A stretch of 64,000 bases of DNA from NCBI RefSeq assembly GCF_033547095.1, contig NZ_CP137852.1, forward strand, positions 2,907,501-2,971,500. The letters run 5' to 3'. Of the stretch, positions 16,322-26,132 are shown piece by piece (the first letter of the stretch is position 1; each line of letters starts with the position of its first letter). A model generated the notes under the pieces. That model ran no database searches and was not told the DNA's origin. It worked only from the letters and a program-made list of their open reading frames with translations. The DNA comes from Sediminicoccus rosea (lineage in GTDB: Bacteria > Pseudomonadota > Alphaproteobacteria > Acetobacterales > Acetobacteraceae). Position numbers and translations under genes: made by a program.

Positions 16322-19300
16322 CTAACGCCCCGGGCGCCCTGTCTCCGCCAGGCCGAACATCCCGCGCAGAAAGCCCGGCGTGACGATGGCGAGCGGGTTC
16401 ACTGTGATCTCCGCATCCTCGGGCGGGCCCTGGGCGCGGAAGGTAGCGGCGAAGACCCCGCCCCCGGCCTCCGGGCTGAACAGGCGGCCCACCAGCGGCA
16501 GATTTCCCAGCAAGGTGTTGAAGAAATAGGCGGGCACGATGGTCCCATCGAGGTCGAGGATCACGCGCTCCCGCAGCACCCGGCCGCGCGCCGTGAGCCC
16601 GAGCGAGGCGGAGAAGGCGCGCGCATCATTCAGCCGCAACTCGCTGGGCGAGAGGCTGAACGGCACCACCGCCCGGTTGAAGACCAGGCCCGAGCCCCCC
16701 TGCACCGCCTCCACCAATCCGAACAAGGTCATGGCCTGGAGCAGCTTGCCCAGCGCCGGCGCGTTGCGGACGGTGAAGCTCTCAAGCTCCGCCGTGCCGG
16801 TGAGCGGCGTGCCGGGGCGCGATTCCGCGTATTCCGCATTGAGCTGCATCCGCCCCCCCTCGATGGTGCCGATCAGGCCGAAGGCCCGCAGCAAGGCACC
16901 GCCATCCTCGGCCGAGCCGCGCAATTGCCGCGCCTCGCCGCGCGGGGTCATCACCAGCTCGAAATTCCCGGCGGTGCGGGAGGTTCGGGCCCGCAGATTC
17001 GCCTCGCGCAGCACGCCCGCCGCATCGAGCCGCCCGCGCGCCTGGGCCGCAAAGACATCGCGGCCGGGCGCCAGCATCACCTGGTCGAAGCGCAGGTCGA
17101 GTGCGAGGGGTGGCTGCGGGCCTTCGACCACCTGCGCGTCGCGCGCGCCGCCCGCGACATGGCCGGAGGGGCCGAAGACAGAGCGCAGGTCCAGCACAGG
17201 CCCGCGCAGCGAGATGGCCCAGGGGCCGCCCGGCGCGGTGGGCGCGCGCGCATCGCCGACCAGGCGGCTCGCACCGAAGCCGGTCTCCTGCAGCTCCACG
17301 CGCTCGATCCGCCCGCCGCGTGCCACGGCCCGCGCCCGCAAGGCCAGTTCCAGCGCCTCGATCCGGATGCCCTCGATACTGGTCAGTTGGTCCCCCTGAA
17401 GGCGCAGCGAGGCGTCGGCCCGGCCGGGGCTGCCGGCGGGCTTGGTCCAGCCGAGCGGCGGGAAGGCCAGCACCGAATCACGCAGGTCGCCGCGCAGGTT
17501 CACCGTGTACTGCCCGTTGCGCCGCCGCTCCGTCCGCACCTCGAGCGCGATGGGGCCGGTGACGAGCGCCCCCATGTCGAAGCCGAGTTCCGCGATCCGG
17601 CGCGCATCGGGGCGGCCCGTGATCGCCTCGCGCAGCACCACCTGGTTGGCCGGCCCAGAGCGGAAATCCATCTCCACATTGATGCGCAGCGGCACGGTGT
17701 TCAGCGTGGCGCTGCCGTTCAGCCGCAGCTGCTCCATGTCCACGGCGAGGTCGAAGCTGCCCTCCTCCAGGTCACGCTCCAGCAGCAGGCGCGTGAAGCG
17801 CGCATTGGTGACCTTCGCCTCCGCCCCGAGCCGGACCATGTCCATCGTCAGGTGGGCGACCATGGGGAAGGCGATGTTGAGCCGCCCCTCCAGGCTGCCG
17901 CCGGCCGCCTGCACCGGGAAGGGCCGGCGCTCGAAGAGGCGCAGCCGCGGGTGGCGCAGCACAGCCACCGTCTCAGTGACCGGCCCCGCGAGCTGGATCG
18001 CCATCTCCGTGCTGGCCGTGCCGCCCCGTGGCAGCAGGAAGCGGAGCGTGGAGGCCTTGAGCTCGATGCCACCCGGCTGGCCCGCGGCATTGTCCAGCCG
18101 CCCGCCCGCGGCCTGCACGGTGATCTCGGTGAGGCCGAATTGCGCGCGGCCCTGCAGGCCGCGCACGGGCGGCATGGGGCGGAGCCAATAGACCGTCGTC
18201 TGCCGCAGCTCGGCCGTGCCGCTCAGGCCGGTCAGTGCCGCATCCACGAAGCCCGGCGCGCTCTCGGCCTCGATCCGCCAGCGGCCGCCGCTCGCCTCGC
18301 CGGCCGTGATATTGCTGGTGATCCAGTCGCGCGCGCCCTCGGCCACACCCTGCGGCCAGAGCTGCGGCAGGTCGGCCAGGGAGATGCGGTCGAGCGCCAG
18401 GTCGAGCCCGCCACGCCAGCGCCCCGCTTCCAGACGTGCCTGCCCCGAGGCCTCCACCGTGCTGGTTCCACCGGGCGCGGGGAGGCGCAGCGTCAGGGTC
18501 TCGATCGCCATGGCCTCGGCCGAGGCCATGGCGTGGAAGCTGGCACTCTCGATCGCGACCGTGCCACCGGCCGGCAGCACGAGGCGCAGGTCGCTCGCCC
18601 CGCCCGCGATGCGGCCCTCGGTCGCGCGCCAGCCGCTCAGCTCGGTGCCCGCGGCGAGGCCGATGCGCAGGCTCGTCTCGCGCAGCAGGCCGCGCGGGAT
18701 GGCGACGCTCAGCGCCTCGCGCGCCTCAGGCGCCAGTTCGGCCGGCCAGAGCGCGGGAAGCTCCGCGATGTCGAGCCGGTCCAGCGAGGCACGCAATTCG
18801 CCGACCCAGCCGCCTTCCGTGCGGCGCAGATCGCCGTCGGCCTCCAGCGTCGCGCCCCGCCCACCAGGGAGTTCAAGCCGCGCTTCCTCTAGCGCCATGC
18901 GCGTATCCGTTCCGGCCATGCGCGCCGTCAGCCGCTGGAAGGGCAGCCGCGAGCCCGGGGTGAGCTGCAGATCCCCTCCCTCCTCCGCCGCCAGCGCCAG
19001 GCCGAAGCCGGTGTTACGCCCGGCCGCGTCGAAATCCGCCGAAGCGCGGATCGCAACCGGGGCGTTCAGGATGGCGAGCGGCCCGAGCGGGGGCAGCAGC
19101 GAGGCGACCTCGGAGGGGCGCAGCACCGGAAGGTCGAAGCCGACCGAGAAGCGCAGAGGCGCGCCCACGACGCTCGCCGTGACATGGACCGGAATGTCGA
19201 CGCCATTGACCTGCAGGGTCGCCTCGCCATCCGCATCGATGCCCCCGGCCGGCAGGCGGCGGAGGTCCATGATCGGGTCCCGCAAGGCCCAGTCGAGGCC

Positions 19301-19918
19301 CAGCAGCTCGTCCCGCACCGTGACCGACCCGCCGGTCACGCGGATGCGGCGGAAGGAGGTGTGCCGCAACCGGTCCTCCGGCGGGCGCATCAGGTCGTTC
19401 AGGATCTCGGCGAAGCCTTCCTGGCTGGCATGCGGCTCGGCTTCCGGAACCGCCGGCGCAGCGTCCGGGCCGCTGTCCAGCGCGATCCCACCCTCGGTGT
19501 CGCGGCGGATGGTGAGGCTCGGCCCATGCATCTCGATGCTGGAGGGGGCCAGCACGCCCCGCAGCAATGGCCCGAGGGCGAGCGTGACGCTCGCCTCCGG
19601 CAGGTGCCCCCGCTCGCGCCCCGCGGCATCGCGCAGGATCACGTCGGAGAGGCGGATGTCGATCGGCGCGCCTTCGCCGTGCCAGCCCTGCCAGGCGATG
19701 GTGGCACGGCCGATCTCAACCCGCAGCCGGTGGCCGGGCAGGTTCACGCCCGCCTCGATCTGCCGGGCGAGGAAGCTGCTCGCCACCGGGTCGGCCGAGA
19801 GGCGCCAGGCGAACACGCCGAGCGCGAGCCCGGCCAGCAGCGGGAGCGCGGCCAGCAGGCCGAGACCGAGGCGCAGCGCCAGCGGCCAGTGCCGGCGCGG
19901 GGCTTGACCCGCGCTCAT
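16322..19918 (-). CDS. AsmA/YhdP-like giant envelope protein (DUF3971 type)
   Basis: About 1,198 residues with one N-terminal transmembrane anchor (WPLALRLGLGLLAALPLLAG). A very long beta-rich periplasmic body follows, ending in the AsmA-like C-terminal signature (ITVNPLAIVTPGFLRGMFGL). This matches the YhdP/AsmA bridge-protein family, which moves phospholipids between inner and outer membranes in Gram-negative bacteria. The start at ATG 19918 precedes MSAGQAPRRHW and the anchor. It is divergent from glnE with only 20 bases between starts, so each promoter must overlap the other gene. Same-strand neighbour downstream is the chemoreceptor, 66 bases away. Confidence 0.85.
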   Translation of the reverse strand: MSAGQAPRRHWPLALRLGLGLLAALPLLAGLALGVFAWRLSADPVASSFLARQIEAGVNLPGHRLRVEIGRATIAWQGWHGEGAPIDIRLSDVILRDAAGRERGHLPEASVTLALGPLLRGVLAPSSIEMHGPSLTIRRDTEGGIALDSGPDAAPAVPEAEPHASQEGFAEILNDLMRPPEDRLRHTSFRRIRVTGGSVTVRDELLGLDWALRDPIMDLRRLPAGGIDADGEATLQVNGVDIPVHVTASVVGAPLRFSVGFDLPVLRPSEVASLLPPLGPLAILNAPVAIRASADFDAAGRNTGFGLALAAEEGGDLQLTPGSRLPFQRLTARMAGTDTRMALEEARLELPGGRGATLEADGDLRRTEGGWVGELRASLDRLDIAELPALWPAELAPEAREALSVAIPRGLLRETSLRIGLAAGTELSGWRATEGRIAGGASDLRLVLPAGGTVAIESASFHAMASAEAMAIETLTLRLPAPGGTSTVEASGQARLEAGRWRGGLDLALDRISLADLPQLWPQGVAEGARDWITSNITAGEASGGRWRIEAESAPGFVDAALTGLSGTAELRQTTVYWLRPMPPVRGLQGRAQFGLTEITVQAAGGRLDNAAGQPGGIELKASTLRFLLPRGGTASTEMAIQLAGPVTETVAVLRHPRLRLFERRPFPVQAAGGSLEGRLNIAFPMVAHLTMDMVRLGAEAKVTNARFTRLLLERDLEEGSFDLAVDMEQLRLNGSATLNTVPLRINVEMDFRSGPANQVVLREAITGRPDARRIAELGFDMGALVTGPIALEVRTERRRNGQYTVNLRGDLRDSVLAFPPLGWTKPAGSPGRADASLRLQGDQLTSIEGIRIEALELALRARAVARGGRIERVELQETGFGASRLVGDARAPTAPGGPWAISLRGPVLDLRSVFGPSGHVAGGARDAQVVEGPQPPLALDLRFDQVMLAPGRDVFAAQARGRLDAAGVLREANLRARTSRTAGNFELVMTPRGEARQLRGSAEDGGALLRAFGLIGTIEGGRMQLNAEYAESRPGTPLTGTAELESFTVRNAPALGKLLQAMTLFGLVEAVQGGSGLVFNRAVVPFSLSPSELRLNDARAFSASLGLTARGRVLRERVILDLDGTIVPAYFFNTLLGNLPLVGRLFSPEAGGGVFAATFRAQGPPEDAEITVNPLAIVTPGFLRGMFGLAETGRPGR

Positions 19919-19938
19919 CGCGGCGTCTCCCCTGTGGC

Positions 19939-22869
19939 ATGAACGAAACGAGGCCCCTCTACGATCCCCAGGCGATTCTCCTGCTCCGCGCGCGCCTTGC
20001 CGAGGGCGACGCCGCCCAGCAGGCGCTGGCCGCGCGCGAGGATGCCGCACCCCTGCTCGACGTGCTGGCGGCGCACAGCCCCTATCTCAGCGACCTCTGC
20101 TGGGCCGAGGCGCCGAGCCTGCTCCGCCTGCTCGACCGTGGCGCGGAGGACGCCATGCGATGCGCGCTGGAGCCGCTGACCAAGGCGGACCCGGCTGCCC
20201 CACGCGAGGCGGTGATGAGCCTGCTGCGCCGGGCCAAGCGCCAGGGCGCGCTGGTGGCGGCGGCGGCGGACCTGGCCGGCCTCTGGCCGCTCGACCGCGT
20301 GACCGGCGCGCTGAGCGACCTCGCCGACCTGACCATCGATTTCGCCTGCGCCCACCTGCTGCTGGAGGCCGCGCGACGCGGCCAGATCAAGCTGGCCCGC
20401 ACCAAGGGCGAGCCCCGCCAGATCACGAAGGGCTCGGGCCTCATCGTGCTGGGCATGGGAAAGCTCGGTGGGCGCGAACTGAACTACTCCTCGGATATCG
20501 ACCTCTTGTTGCTGCATGACCCGGACGGGGCTTCCTATCACGAAGAATACGGCGCGGCGCCCTATATCCGGATCGCGCGGGACCTGGTGCGGTTGATGGA
20601 GGAACGCACGAGCGAGGGCTACGTCTTCCGCACCGACCTGCGGTTGCGGCCAGACCCTGCGGCGACCCCGCTCTGCGTGAGCGTGCCCATGGCCCTCTCC
20701 TACTATGAGAGCCTCGGCCAGAACTGGGAACGCGCTGCGATGATCAAGGCGCGGCCGGTGGCTGGCGACCGTGCGGCAGGCGAAGCCTTCCTGCGGGAGT
20801 TGCGCCCCTTCGTCTGGCGGCGTCACCTCGATTTCGCGGCCGTCGCCGACATCCATTCCATCAAGCGGCAAATCCATCTGCACAAGGCCGAACGCGGCGC
20901 TGGGGGCGAGATTGCCGTGGCCGGGCACGACGTCAAGCTTGGGCGTGGCGGCATCCGCGAGATCGAGTTCACCGTGCAGGTGCTCCAGCTCATCTGGGGC
21001 GGTCGCGACCCCGCGCTGCGCGACCCGACGACGCTGGGCGCGCTGTCCCTTCTGGCGGCCGCCGGCAAGATGGACCGCCGCGCCGCCGCCGACCTGGCCG
21101 ACGCCTATGTCTTCCTGCGCAACACCGAGCACCGGCTGCAGATGGTGCATGACCGGCAGACCCACCGCCTGCCGGAGGAACCGGAGGAACTGGCGCGCAT
21201 CGCGAGCTTCATGGGCTACCCGGACACGGCGGGCTTCGCCGAGGCGCTGACCGCGCACCAGCGCCGCGTGCAGGGCCATTACAGCCACCTCTTCGAGGCG
21301 GCCCCCCGGCTGACCGCGCCCGAGGCCGCGGGCAACCTCGTCTTCACCGGCGTCGAGGATGACCCGGAGACGCTGCAGAGCCTGCGCGGCCTCGGCTTCC
21401 GAGAGGCGTCCTCCATCGCCGCCATGGTGCGCGGCTGGCACCATGGCCGCCCGCGCGCGACGCGCAGCGAGCGCGCGCGCGAATTGCTCACCGAGCTGAT
21501 GCCCGCCCTGCTCGCCGCCTTCGGGCGCCAGCGCGAACCCGAGGCCGCCATCGCCCGCTTCGACCGGCTGCTGGGCCAGCTTTCGGCCGGGGTGCAGTTC
21601 CTCTCGCTGCTGCACCGCAACCCGCGGCTGATGGACCGGCTGGCCTCGTTGCTCGGCGCCGCACCGCAGCTGGCCGACCACCTCGCCCGCCGCCCCTCGG
21701 CGCTGGAGGGGCTGCTCGCCGGCAGCTATGCGGCGCCTGGCGAGAAGCCGCTCGCTGCCCTGCCCGCCCTGCTGCGCGAGGCGCGGGACCTGGAGGATGC
21801 GCTGGAAGCGACGCGCCGCCTCGTCACAGAGCGGATCTTCGAGGTGGATGCGGCCGAGCTGGAAGGCCGGATGGATGCGGATTCCAGCGGCGAGGCGCGC
21901 AGCGCGGTGGGTGAGGCCGCGATCTGCGCCCTGCTGCCCGCCGTCGAGCGCGACTTCGCCCGCCGCTTCGGCCGGGTGCCGGGCGGCCAGTTCGCCGTGC
22001 TCGCGCTGGGCAAGCTCGGCGGGCGCGAGATGCTGCCCAATTCCGACCTGGACCTGATCTTCATCTACGAGCACGAGGCAGAGACGGAGGGCAGCGAAGG
22101 CGGCCAGCGCTCGCTCGCCCCTTCGGAATACTTCATCCGCCTCTCGCACCAGGTGGTGGCGGCCCTCACCACGCCGGGCCGGGATGGCCGCGCCTTCGAG
22201 GTGGACATGCGGCTGCGCCCCTCGGGCAACAAGGGCCCGGTCGCCGTCCGCCTCTCCGCCTTCGCCCGCTACCACGCCGAGGAGGCCTGGACCTGGGAGC
22301 GCATGGCGCTGACCCGCGCGCGCGTGATCGCCGGGCCGTCAGCGCTGACGCGCCGCATCGAGGCCGCGCTGGATGCCGCGCTGACCGAGCCGCGCGATGC
22401 GGCGGCCGTGCTGAAGGACGCCGCCCTGATGCGCGGGCGCATGCTGCGCGAATTGCCCGCCGACGGCCCCTGGGACCTCAAGGCCATGCCGGGCGGGCTG
22501 GTGGAGGTGGAGTTCATCGCCCAGGCCCTGACGGTGGCGCATGCAGCGGAGCATCCGCGCCTGCTCCGCCGCACGACGCGGCTCGTGCTTGGCGAATTGG
22601 GCCGCGCCGGGCTGATCGAGGAGCGCGAGGCAGCGACGCTGATCCAGGCCGAACGGCTCTGGCGCGCGCTGCTCGGCCTGCTGCGGCTCACCGTCGGCAA
22701 GTGGAGGGAACCCGGCCTGCCGGTCACGGTGGAGGAGGCGCTGCGCCACGGCGCGGGCACGCTGGTGCATGAGGAGATCCAGAGCCTCTCCCACCTGAGG
22801 GATGTGATGCAGGGCCATGCCGAGGCGGTGCGCGCGAGCTTCCTGCGCCATGTCGGCACCCTGAGCTGA
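19939..22869 (+). CDS. glnE: bifunctional glutamine-synthetase adenylyltransferase/adenylyl-removing enzyme
   Basis: 976 residues with the two nucleotidyltransferase halves of GlnE. The N-terminal half (deadenylylation) has GKLGGRELNYSSDIDLL near residue 174. The C-terminal half (adenylylation) has GKLGGREMLPNSDLDLIF near residue 690. Both keep the paired catalytic Asp residues. The enzyme adds or removes AMP on glutamine synthetase in response to PII proteins and glutamine. Length is normal for the family. The M81 peptidase follows 14 bases after the stop and is probably co-transcribed; no PII or glnA gene lies nearby. Confidence 0.95.
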   Translation: MNETRPLYDPQAILLLRARLAEGDAAQQALAAREDAAPLLDVLAAHSPYLSDLCWAEAPSLLRLLDRGAEDAMRCALEPLTKADPAAPREAVMSLLRRAKRQGALVAAAADLAGLWPLDRVTGALSDLADLTIDFACAHLLLEAARRGQIKLARTKGEPRQITKGSGLIVLGMGKLGGRELNYSSDIDLLLLHDPDGASYHEEYGAAPYIRIARDLVRLMEERTSEGYVFRTDLRLRPDPAATPLCVSVPMALSYYESLGQNWERAAMIKARPVAGDRAAGEAFLRELRPFVWRRHLDFAAVADIHSIKRQIHLHKAERGAGGEIAVAGHDVKLGRGGIREIEFTVQVLQLIWGGRDPALRDPTTLGALSLLAAAGKMDRRAAADLADAYVFLRNTEHRLQMVHDRQTHRLPEEPEELARIASFMGYPDTAGFAEALTAHQRRVQGHYSHLFEAAPRLTAPEAAGNLVFTGVEDDPETLQSLRGLGFREASSIAAMVRGWHHGRPRATRSERARELLTELMPALLAAFGRQREPEAAIARFDRLLGQLSAGVQFLSLLHRNPRLMDRLASLLGAAPQLADHLARRPSALEGLLAGSYAAPGEKPLAALPALLREARDLEDALEATRRLVTERIFEVDAAELEGRMDADSSGEARSAVGEAAICALLPAVERDFARRFGRVPGGQFAVLALGKLGGREMLPNSDLDLIFIYEHEAETEGSEGGQRSLAPSEYFIRLSHQVVAALTTPGRDGRAFEVDMRLRPSGNKGPVAVRLSAFARYHAEEAWTWERMALTRARVIAGPSALTRRIEAALDAALTEPRDAAAVLKDAALMRGRMLRELPADGPWDLKAMPGGLVEVEFIAQALTVAHAAEHPRLLRRTTRLVLGELGRAGLIEEREAATLIQAERLWRALLGLLRLTVGKWREPGLPVTVEEALRHGAGTLVHEEIQSLSHLRDVMQGHAEAVRASFLRHVGTLS

Positions 22870-22883
22870 GGAGACCGGGCTCG

Positions 22884-24347
22884 ATGAAGCTCTTCATGGC
22901 GGCGCTGCTGACCGAGACCAACACCTTCTCGCCCTTGCCCACGGGGCGGGAAGCCTTCCTCGGCAATGGGTTCAGCCGCAACGCGGGAAGCCGCGCATCG
23001 CCCTTCTGGGGCAACATCCCGCTCATCGCCTGGCGGCGCCTCGCGGCCGAGGCGGGGATCGCGGTGGTGGAGAGCATCACCGCCAATGCCCAGCCGGGCG
23101 GCACCACCATCCGCAGCGCCTATGAGGAACTGCGCGGGATGATCCTGGAGGATCTGCGCCAGGCGGGGCCGGTGGACATCGTGCTGCTCAACCTGCACGG
23201 CGCCATGGTGGCGGAAGGCTACGAGGATTGCGAAAGCGACCTGGTGCACCGCGTGCGGGAGATGGTGGGGCCCGAGGTGGTGATCGGCGTCGAGCTCGAC
23301 CTGCATTGCCATCTGGACGAGACGCTGCGCGAAAACGCCGACCTCGTCGTCATCTACAAGGAATACCCGCATGTGGACATGGCGGAGCGGGCGGAGGACC
23401 TGTTCCGCCTGGCGCTCCGCACGGCACGGCGGGAGATCCGGCCGGTCATGGCCTATCACCCGCTGCACATGCTGAACATGTGGCACACGCCGGTGGAGCC
23501 GATGAAGGGCCTCGTGGCCGGCATGCTGGCGGCCGAGGCGCAGGGCGAGATCCTCTCCCTCTCCTTCGCGCATGGCTTCCCCTGGGGCGACGTGCCGCAT
23601 CTGGGCGCGAAGATGCTGGCCATCGCCGATGGCGATGCGAACCATGCGGCCCGCACCGCGAAAGCCTGGGGCGCGCGGATCTGGGCGCTGCGCGAGACGA
23701 CGCGCAAGCGCTTCGACACGCCGGACGAGGCGATTGACGCGGCACTCGCCGCGCCCTCGGGCACCACCGTCGTGGCCGAGACCTCGGACAATGCGGGCGG
23801 CGGCGCCCCCTCCGACTGCACGGCCATGCTGGCGCGCATGCTGGCGCGCGGCGTGCGCGATGCGGCGATCGGGATGTTCTGGGACCCCATCGCCGTCTCC
23901 TTCCTGCGCGAGGCGGGCGCCGGTGCGCTGATGCCCCTGCGGCTCGGTGGCAAGTGCGGCGCCATGTCGGGCGACCCGCTGGACCTGATGGTGCGCGTAC
24001 ACGCGGTGACTGACCGGCATGTGCAATCGGGCCTCTCCGGCGGGACGAGCGAGATGGGGCCCGCAGCCTGGATCGAGGTGCCGAGCGGCGGCGGGGGCCT
24101 CCACATCATCGTCGCCAGCGCGCGGCAGCAGGTCTTCCACCCCGATGCCTTCACCGGCCTGGGCTGCACGCTGCACGACAAGCGCCTCGTCGTCGTGAAA
24201 TCCTCGCAGCATTTCTATGCGGCCTTCGCGCCCATCGCGCGGGAGGTGCGCTATTGCGCGGCCGAGGCCGGGATCCTGCGCGACTTCGCGGCCATCCCCT
24301 ACCAGCGCTTCACCGGGCGCTACTGGCCCAAGGTGGAAACACCATAG
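22884..24347 (+). CDS. M81-family metallopeptidase (MlrC/microcystinase-like)
   Basis: 487 residues. The N-terminus MAALLTETNTFSPLPTG and the NLHGAMVAEGYEDCESDL segment define the MlrC N-domain, and GVELDLHCHLDE supplies a metal-binding Asp/His set. DNAGGGAPSDCTAML and the C-terminal half complete the two-domain M81 fold. MlrC hydrolyses linear microcystin fragments, but most bacterial M81 proteins sit near peptide or opine transport genes and have unknown substrates. It lies after glnE and converges on the ABC permease genes, separated by a perfect hairpin. Confidence 0.9.
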   Translation: MKLFMAALLTETNTFSPLPTGREAFLGNGFSRNAGSRASPFWGNIPLIAWRRLAAEAGIAVVESITANAQPGGTTIRSAYEELRGMILEDLRQAGPVDIVLLNLHGAMVAEGYEDCESDLVHRVREMVGPEVVIGVELDLHCHLDETLRENADLVVIYKEYPHVDMAERAEDLFRLALRTARREIRPVMAYHPLHMLNMWHTPVEPMKGLVAGMLAAEAQGEILSLSFAHGFPWGDVPHLGAKMLAIADGDANHAARTAKAWGARIWALRETTRKRFDTPDEAIDAALAAPSGTTVVAETSDNAGGGAPSDCTAMLARMLARGVRDAAIGMFWDPIAVSFLREAGAGALMPLRLGGKCGAMSGDPLDLMVRVHAVTDRHVQSGLSGGTSEMGPAAWIEVPSGGGGLHIIVASARQQVFHPDAFTGLGCTLHDKRLVVVKSSQHFYAAFAPIAREVRYCAAEAGILRDFAAIPYQRFTGRYWPKVETP

Positions 24348-24372
24348 ACGTGAATCAGCCTCTCCGCGAAGG

Positions 24373-24410
24373 GCTAGACTGTGATCAACCCTTGCTGATC
24401 ACAGTCTAGC
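24373..24410. terminator. perfect 15-bp inverted repeat between convergent genes
   Basis: Arms GCTAGACTGTGATCA (24373-24387) and TGATCACAGTCTAGC (24396-24410), fully complementary, with an 8-base loop. The stop codon of the leftward permease (24406-24408) lies inside one arm, and the M81 stop is 26 bases away. The arms are markedly AT-rich for this genome. It probably acts as a bidirectional end-of-transcript structure, although no T-run follows on either strand. Confidence 0.65.
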
Positions 24411-25221
24411 GCCAGCGCGCGACGCCATCGGCCACGAGGTTGCAGCCCAGCACCGTCAGCAGGATGGCGAGGCCCGGCCAGAGCGCGGCCAGCGGCGCCT
24501 GGAACACCAGCTCCTGCGCATTGGCCAGCATGTTCCCCCAGGAGGGCGCGGGGGGCGCGATGCCGAGGCCGAGGAAGCTCAGCGTGCTCTCGGCCAGCAC
24601 GGCACCGCCGACGGCGAGCGCCGTGGCGATGGCGATGGGGGCAGCCAGTTCCGGCAGCACATGGCGCCACAGCACGCGCCCTTCCGAGACGCCCATGGCG
24701 CGGGCCGCGCGCACGAAGTCCCGCGCCAGCACCGACAGTGCCGTGGCCCGCACAAGCCGCGCGACGCCGACCCAGCCGAAGGCGGCGAGCAGCACGGCGA
24801 TGCGCAGGATGTCGGCCCCCGCCTCGCCGCGCGGCAGGCCCACCACGGCGGGGTCGAGCGCCGCGAGGATCACCAGCAGCGGCAGCGCGGGCAGCGCCAG
24901 GAGTCCATCGGCCAGGCGCATCAGCACCGCATCCCAGATGCCACCGCGCCAGGCGGCCATCAGGCCCACCAGCGTGCCGATCACCGTCGCGGCAAGGGCC
25001 GCGAGCAGCCCCACGGCCAGCGAGACGCGGGCGCCTTCGAGCAGGCGCAGCAGCAGGTCCCGCCCCAGTTCGTCGGTGCCGAGGGGATGCAGGGCGCTGG
25101 GCGGCGCGAAGCGGTTGAAGAGGTCCGGCAGGAAGGGATCATGGCCGAGCGCGGCAGCGGCGAGCGGCGCGGCGAGCGCGGCCAGCACCAGCAGGGCCAG
25201 CAAGACGAGGCCCGCCCTCAC
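24406..25221 (-). CDS. ABC transporter permease, DppC/OppC type
   Basis: 271 residues, about six transmembrane helices. The EAA loop (VRAARAMGVSEGRVLWRHVLPE) couples to an ATPase. The N-terminal segment (PFLPDLFNRFAPPSALHPLGTDELGRDLL) is typical of DppC-type subunits of peptide/nickel importers. It overlaps its DppB-type partner by 4 bases. The set it belongs to has a receptor and two permeases but no ATPase gene, so ATP-binding subunits must come from elsewhere. The stop codon is buried in the hairpin at 24373-24410. Confidence 0.9.
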   Translation of the reverse strand: MRAGLVLLALLVLAALAAPLAAAALGHDPFLPDLFNRFAPPSALHPLGTDELGRDLLLRLLEGARVSLAVGLLAALAATVIGTLVGLMAAWRGGIWDAVLMRLADGLLALPALPLLVILAALDPAVVGLPRGEAGADILRIAVLLAAFGWVGVARLVRATALSVLARDFVRAARAMGVSEGRVLWRHVLPELAAPIAIATALAVGGAVLAESTLSFLGLGIAPPAPSWGNMLANAQELVFQAPLAALWPGLAILLTVLGCNLVADGVARWR

Positions 25222-26132
25222 GCCAGCCTCGGGTCGAGCCAGCGCTGCGCGAGATCCGCCGCCAGCGTCGCCAGCATGGTGACGATGGCGACAACCAGCA
25301 GCGCGAGCAGCGACAGGTTGAAATCATTGCCCATCACCGCGTCGTAGATCAGCTTGCCCATGCCGGGGCGCGCGAAGATGGTCTCGGTGATCAGCGCGCC
25401 CGAAACCAGCGCGCCCGCATCGAGCGCCGCGATGGTCAGCAGCGGCACGCCGGCATTGGGCAAGGCGTGGTGCAGCAGGATGCGCCGCTCGCCCGCCCCC
25501 TTGGCGCGGGCGGTGCGGATATGCGGCTCCTGCAGCGCGGCCGCGAAGGCGGCGGCGGCATGCCGCGCATAGGCGGCGAGATTGGCAAAGCAGAGCGTGG
25601 CCACCGGCAGCACCAGGTATTGCCATCCATCCTCGCCGCCCGCCGGCAGCCAGCCGAGTTGCACGGCGAAGAGGATGATCAGCAGGATTCCGAGCCAGAA
25701 GGAGGGCACCGCCTGGGCCACCAGCGCCAGGCCCTGCACGAAGGGCGCCGTCCGCGGCCGCACCGCCGCCAGCGCGCCGAGCGTGATGCCAAGCCCGGCC
25801 GCCAGCAGCAGGGCAAGGCCGAGCAGTTCCAGGGAACTCAGCAGCGCCGGCCACAAGAGCGCCGCCACCGGTTGGGCGAAGAGGCGCGAATGGCCGAAGC
25901 GCCCCTCCAGCACCGCCCCGGCCCAGGCGAGGTAGCGGGCCATCATCGGCTGATCGAGCCCATGCAGCGCGCGCAGCCGCGCCGCATCCTCGGCCGAGAG
26001 GCGCGGATCGCCGGCGATGGCAAGGTCGATCGGGTCGCCCGGCATGAGGGCGATGAGCATGAAGGCGCAGAAGGAGAGGATGGCCGCCGTCACCGCGATC
26101 TGCGCGAGGCGCGAGAGCAGCAGCCGGATCAT
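25218..26132 (-). CDS. ABC transporter permease, DppB/OppB type
   Basis: 304 residues, six helices. The DppB-type opening (SRLAQIAVTAAILSF), the conserved PGDPIDLAIAGDPRLS stretch after helix 1 and an EAA loop (IRTARAKGAGERRILLHHALP) are all present. It forms the inner-membrane channel with the DppC-type subunit encoded next. The start overlaps the stop of the VOC gene (ATGA). As part of the pyrE-receptor-VOC-permease chain it is translated by coupling from upstream genes. Confidence 0.9.
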   Translation of the reverse strand: MIRLLLSRLAQIAVTAAILSFCAFMLIALMPGDPIDLAIAGDPRLSAEDAARLRALHGLDQPMMARYLAWAGAVLEGRFGHSRLFAQPVAALLWPALLSSLELLGLALLLAAGLGITLGALAAVRPRTAPFVQGLALVAQAVPSFWLGILLIILFAVQLGWLPAGGEDGWQYLVLPVATLCFANLAAYARHAAAAFAAALQEPHIRTARAKGAGERRILLHHALPNAGVPLLTIAALDAGALVSGALITETIFARPGMGKLIYDAVMGNDFNLSLLALLVVAIVTMLATLAADLAQRWLDPRLA

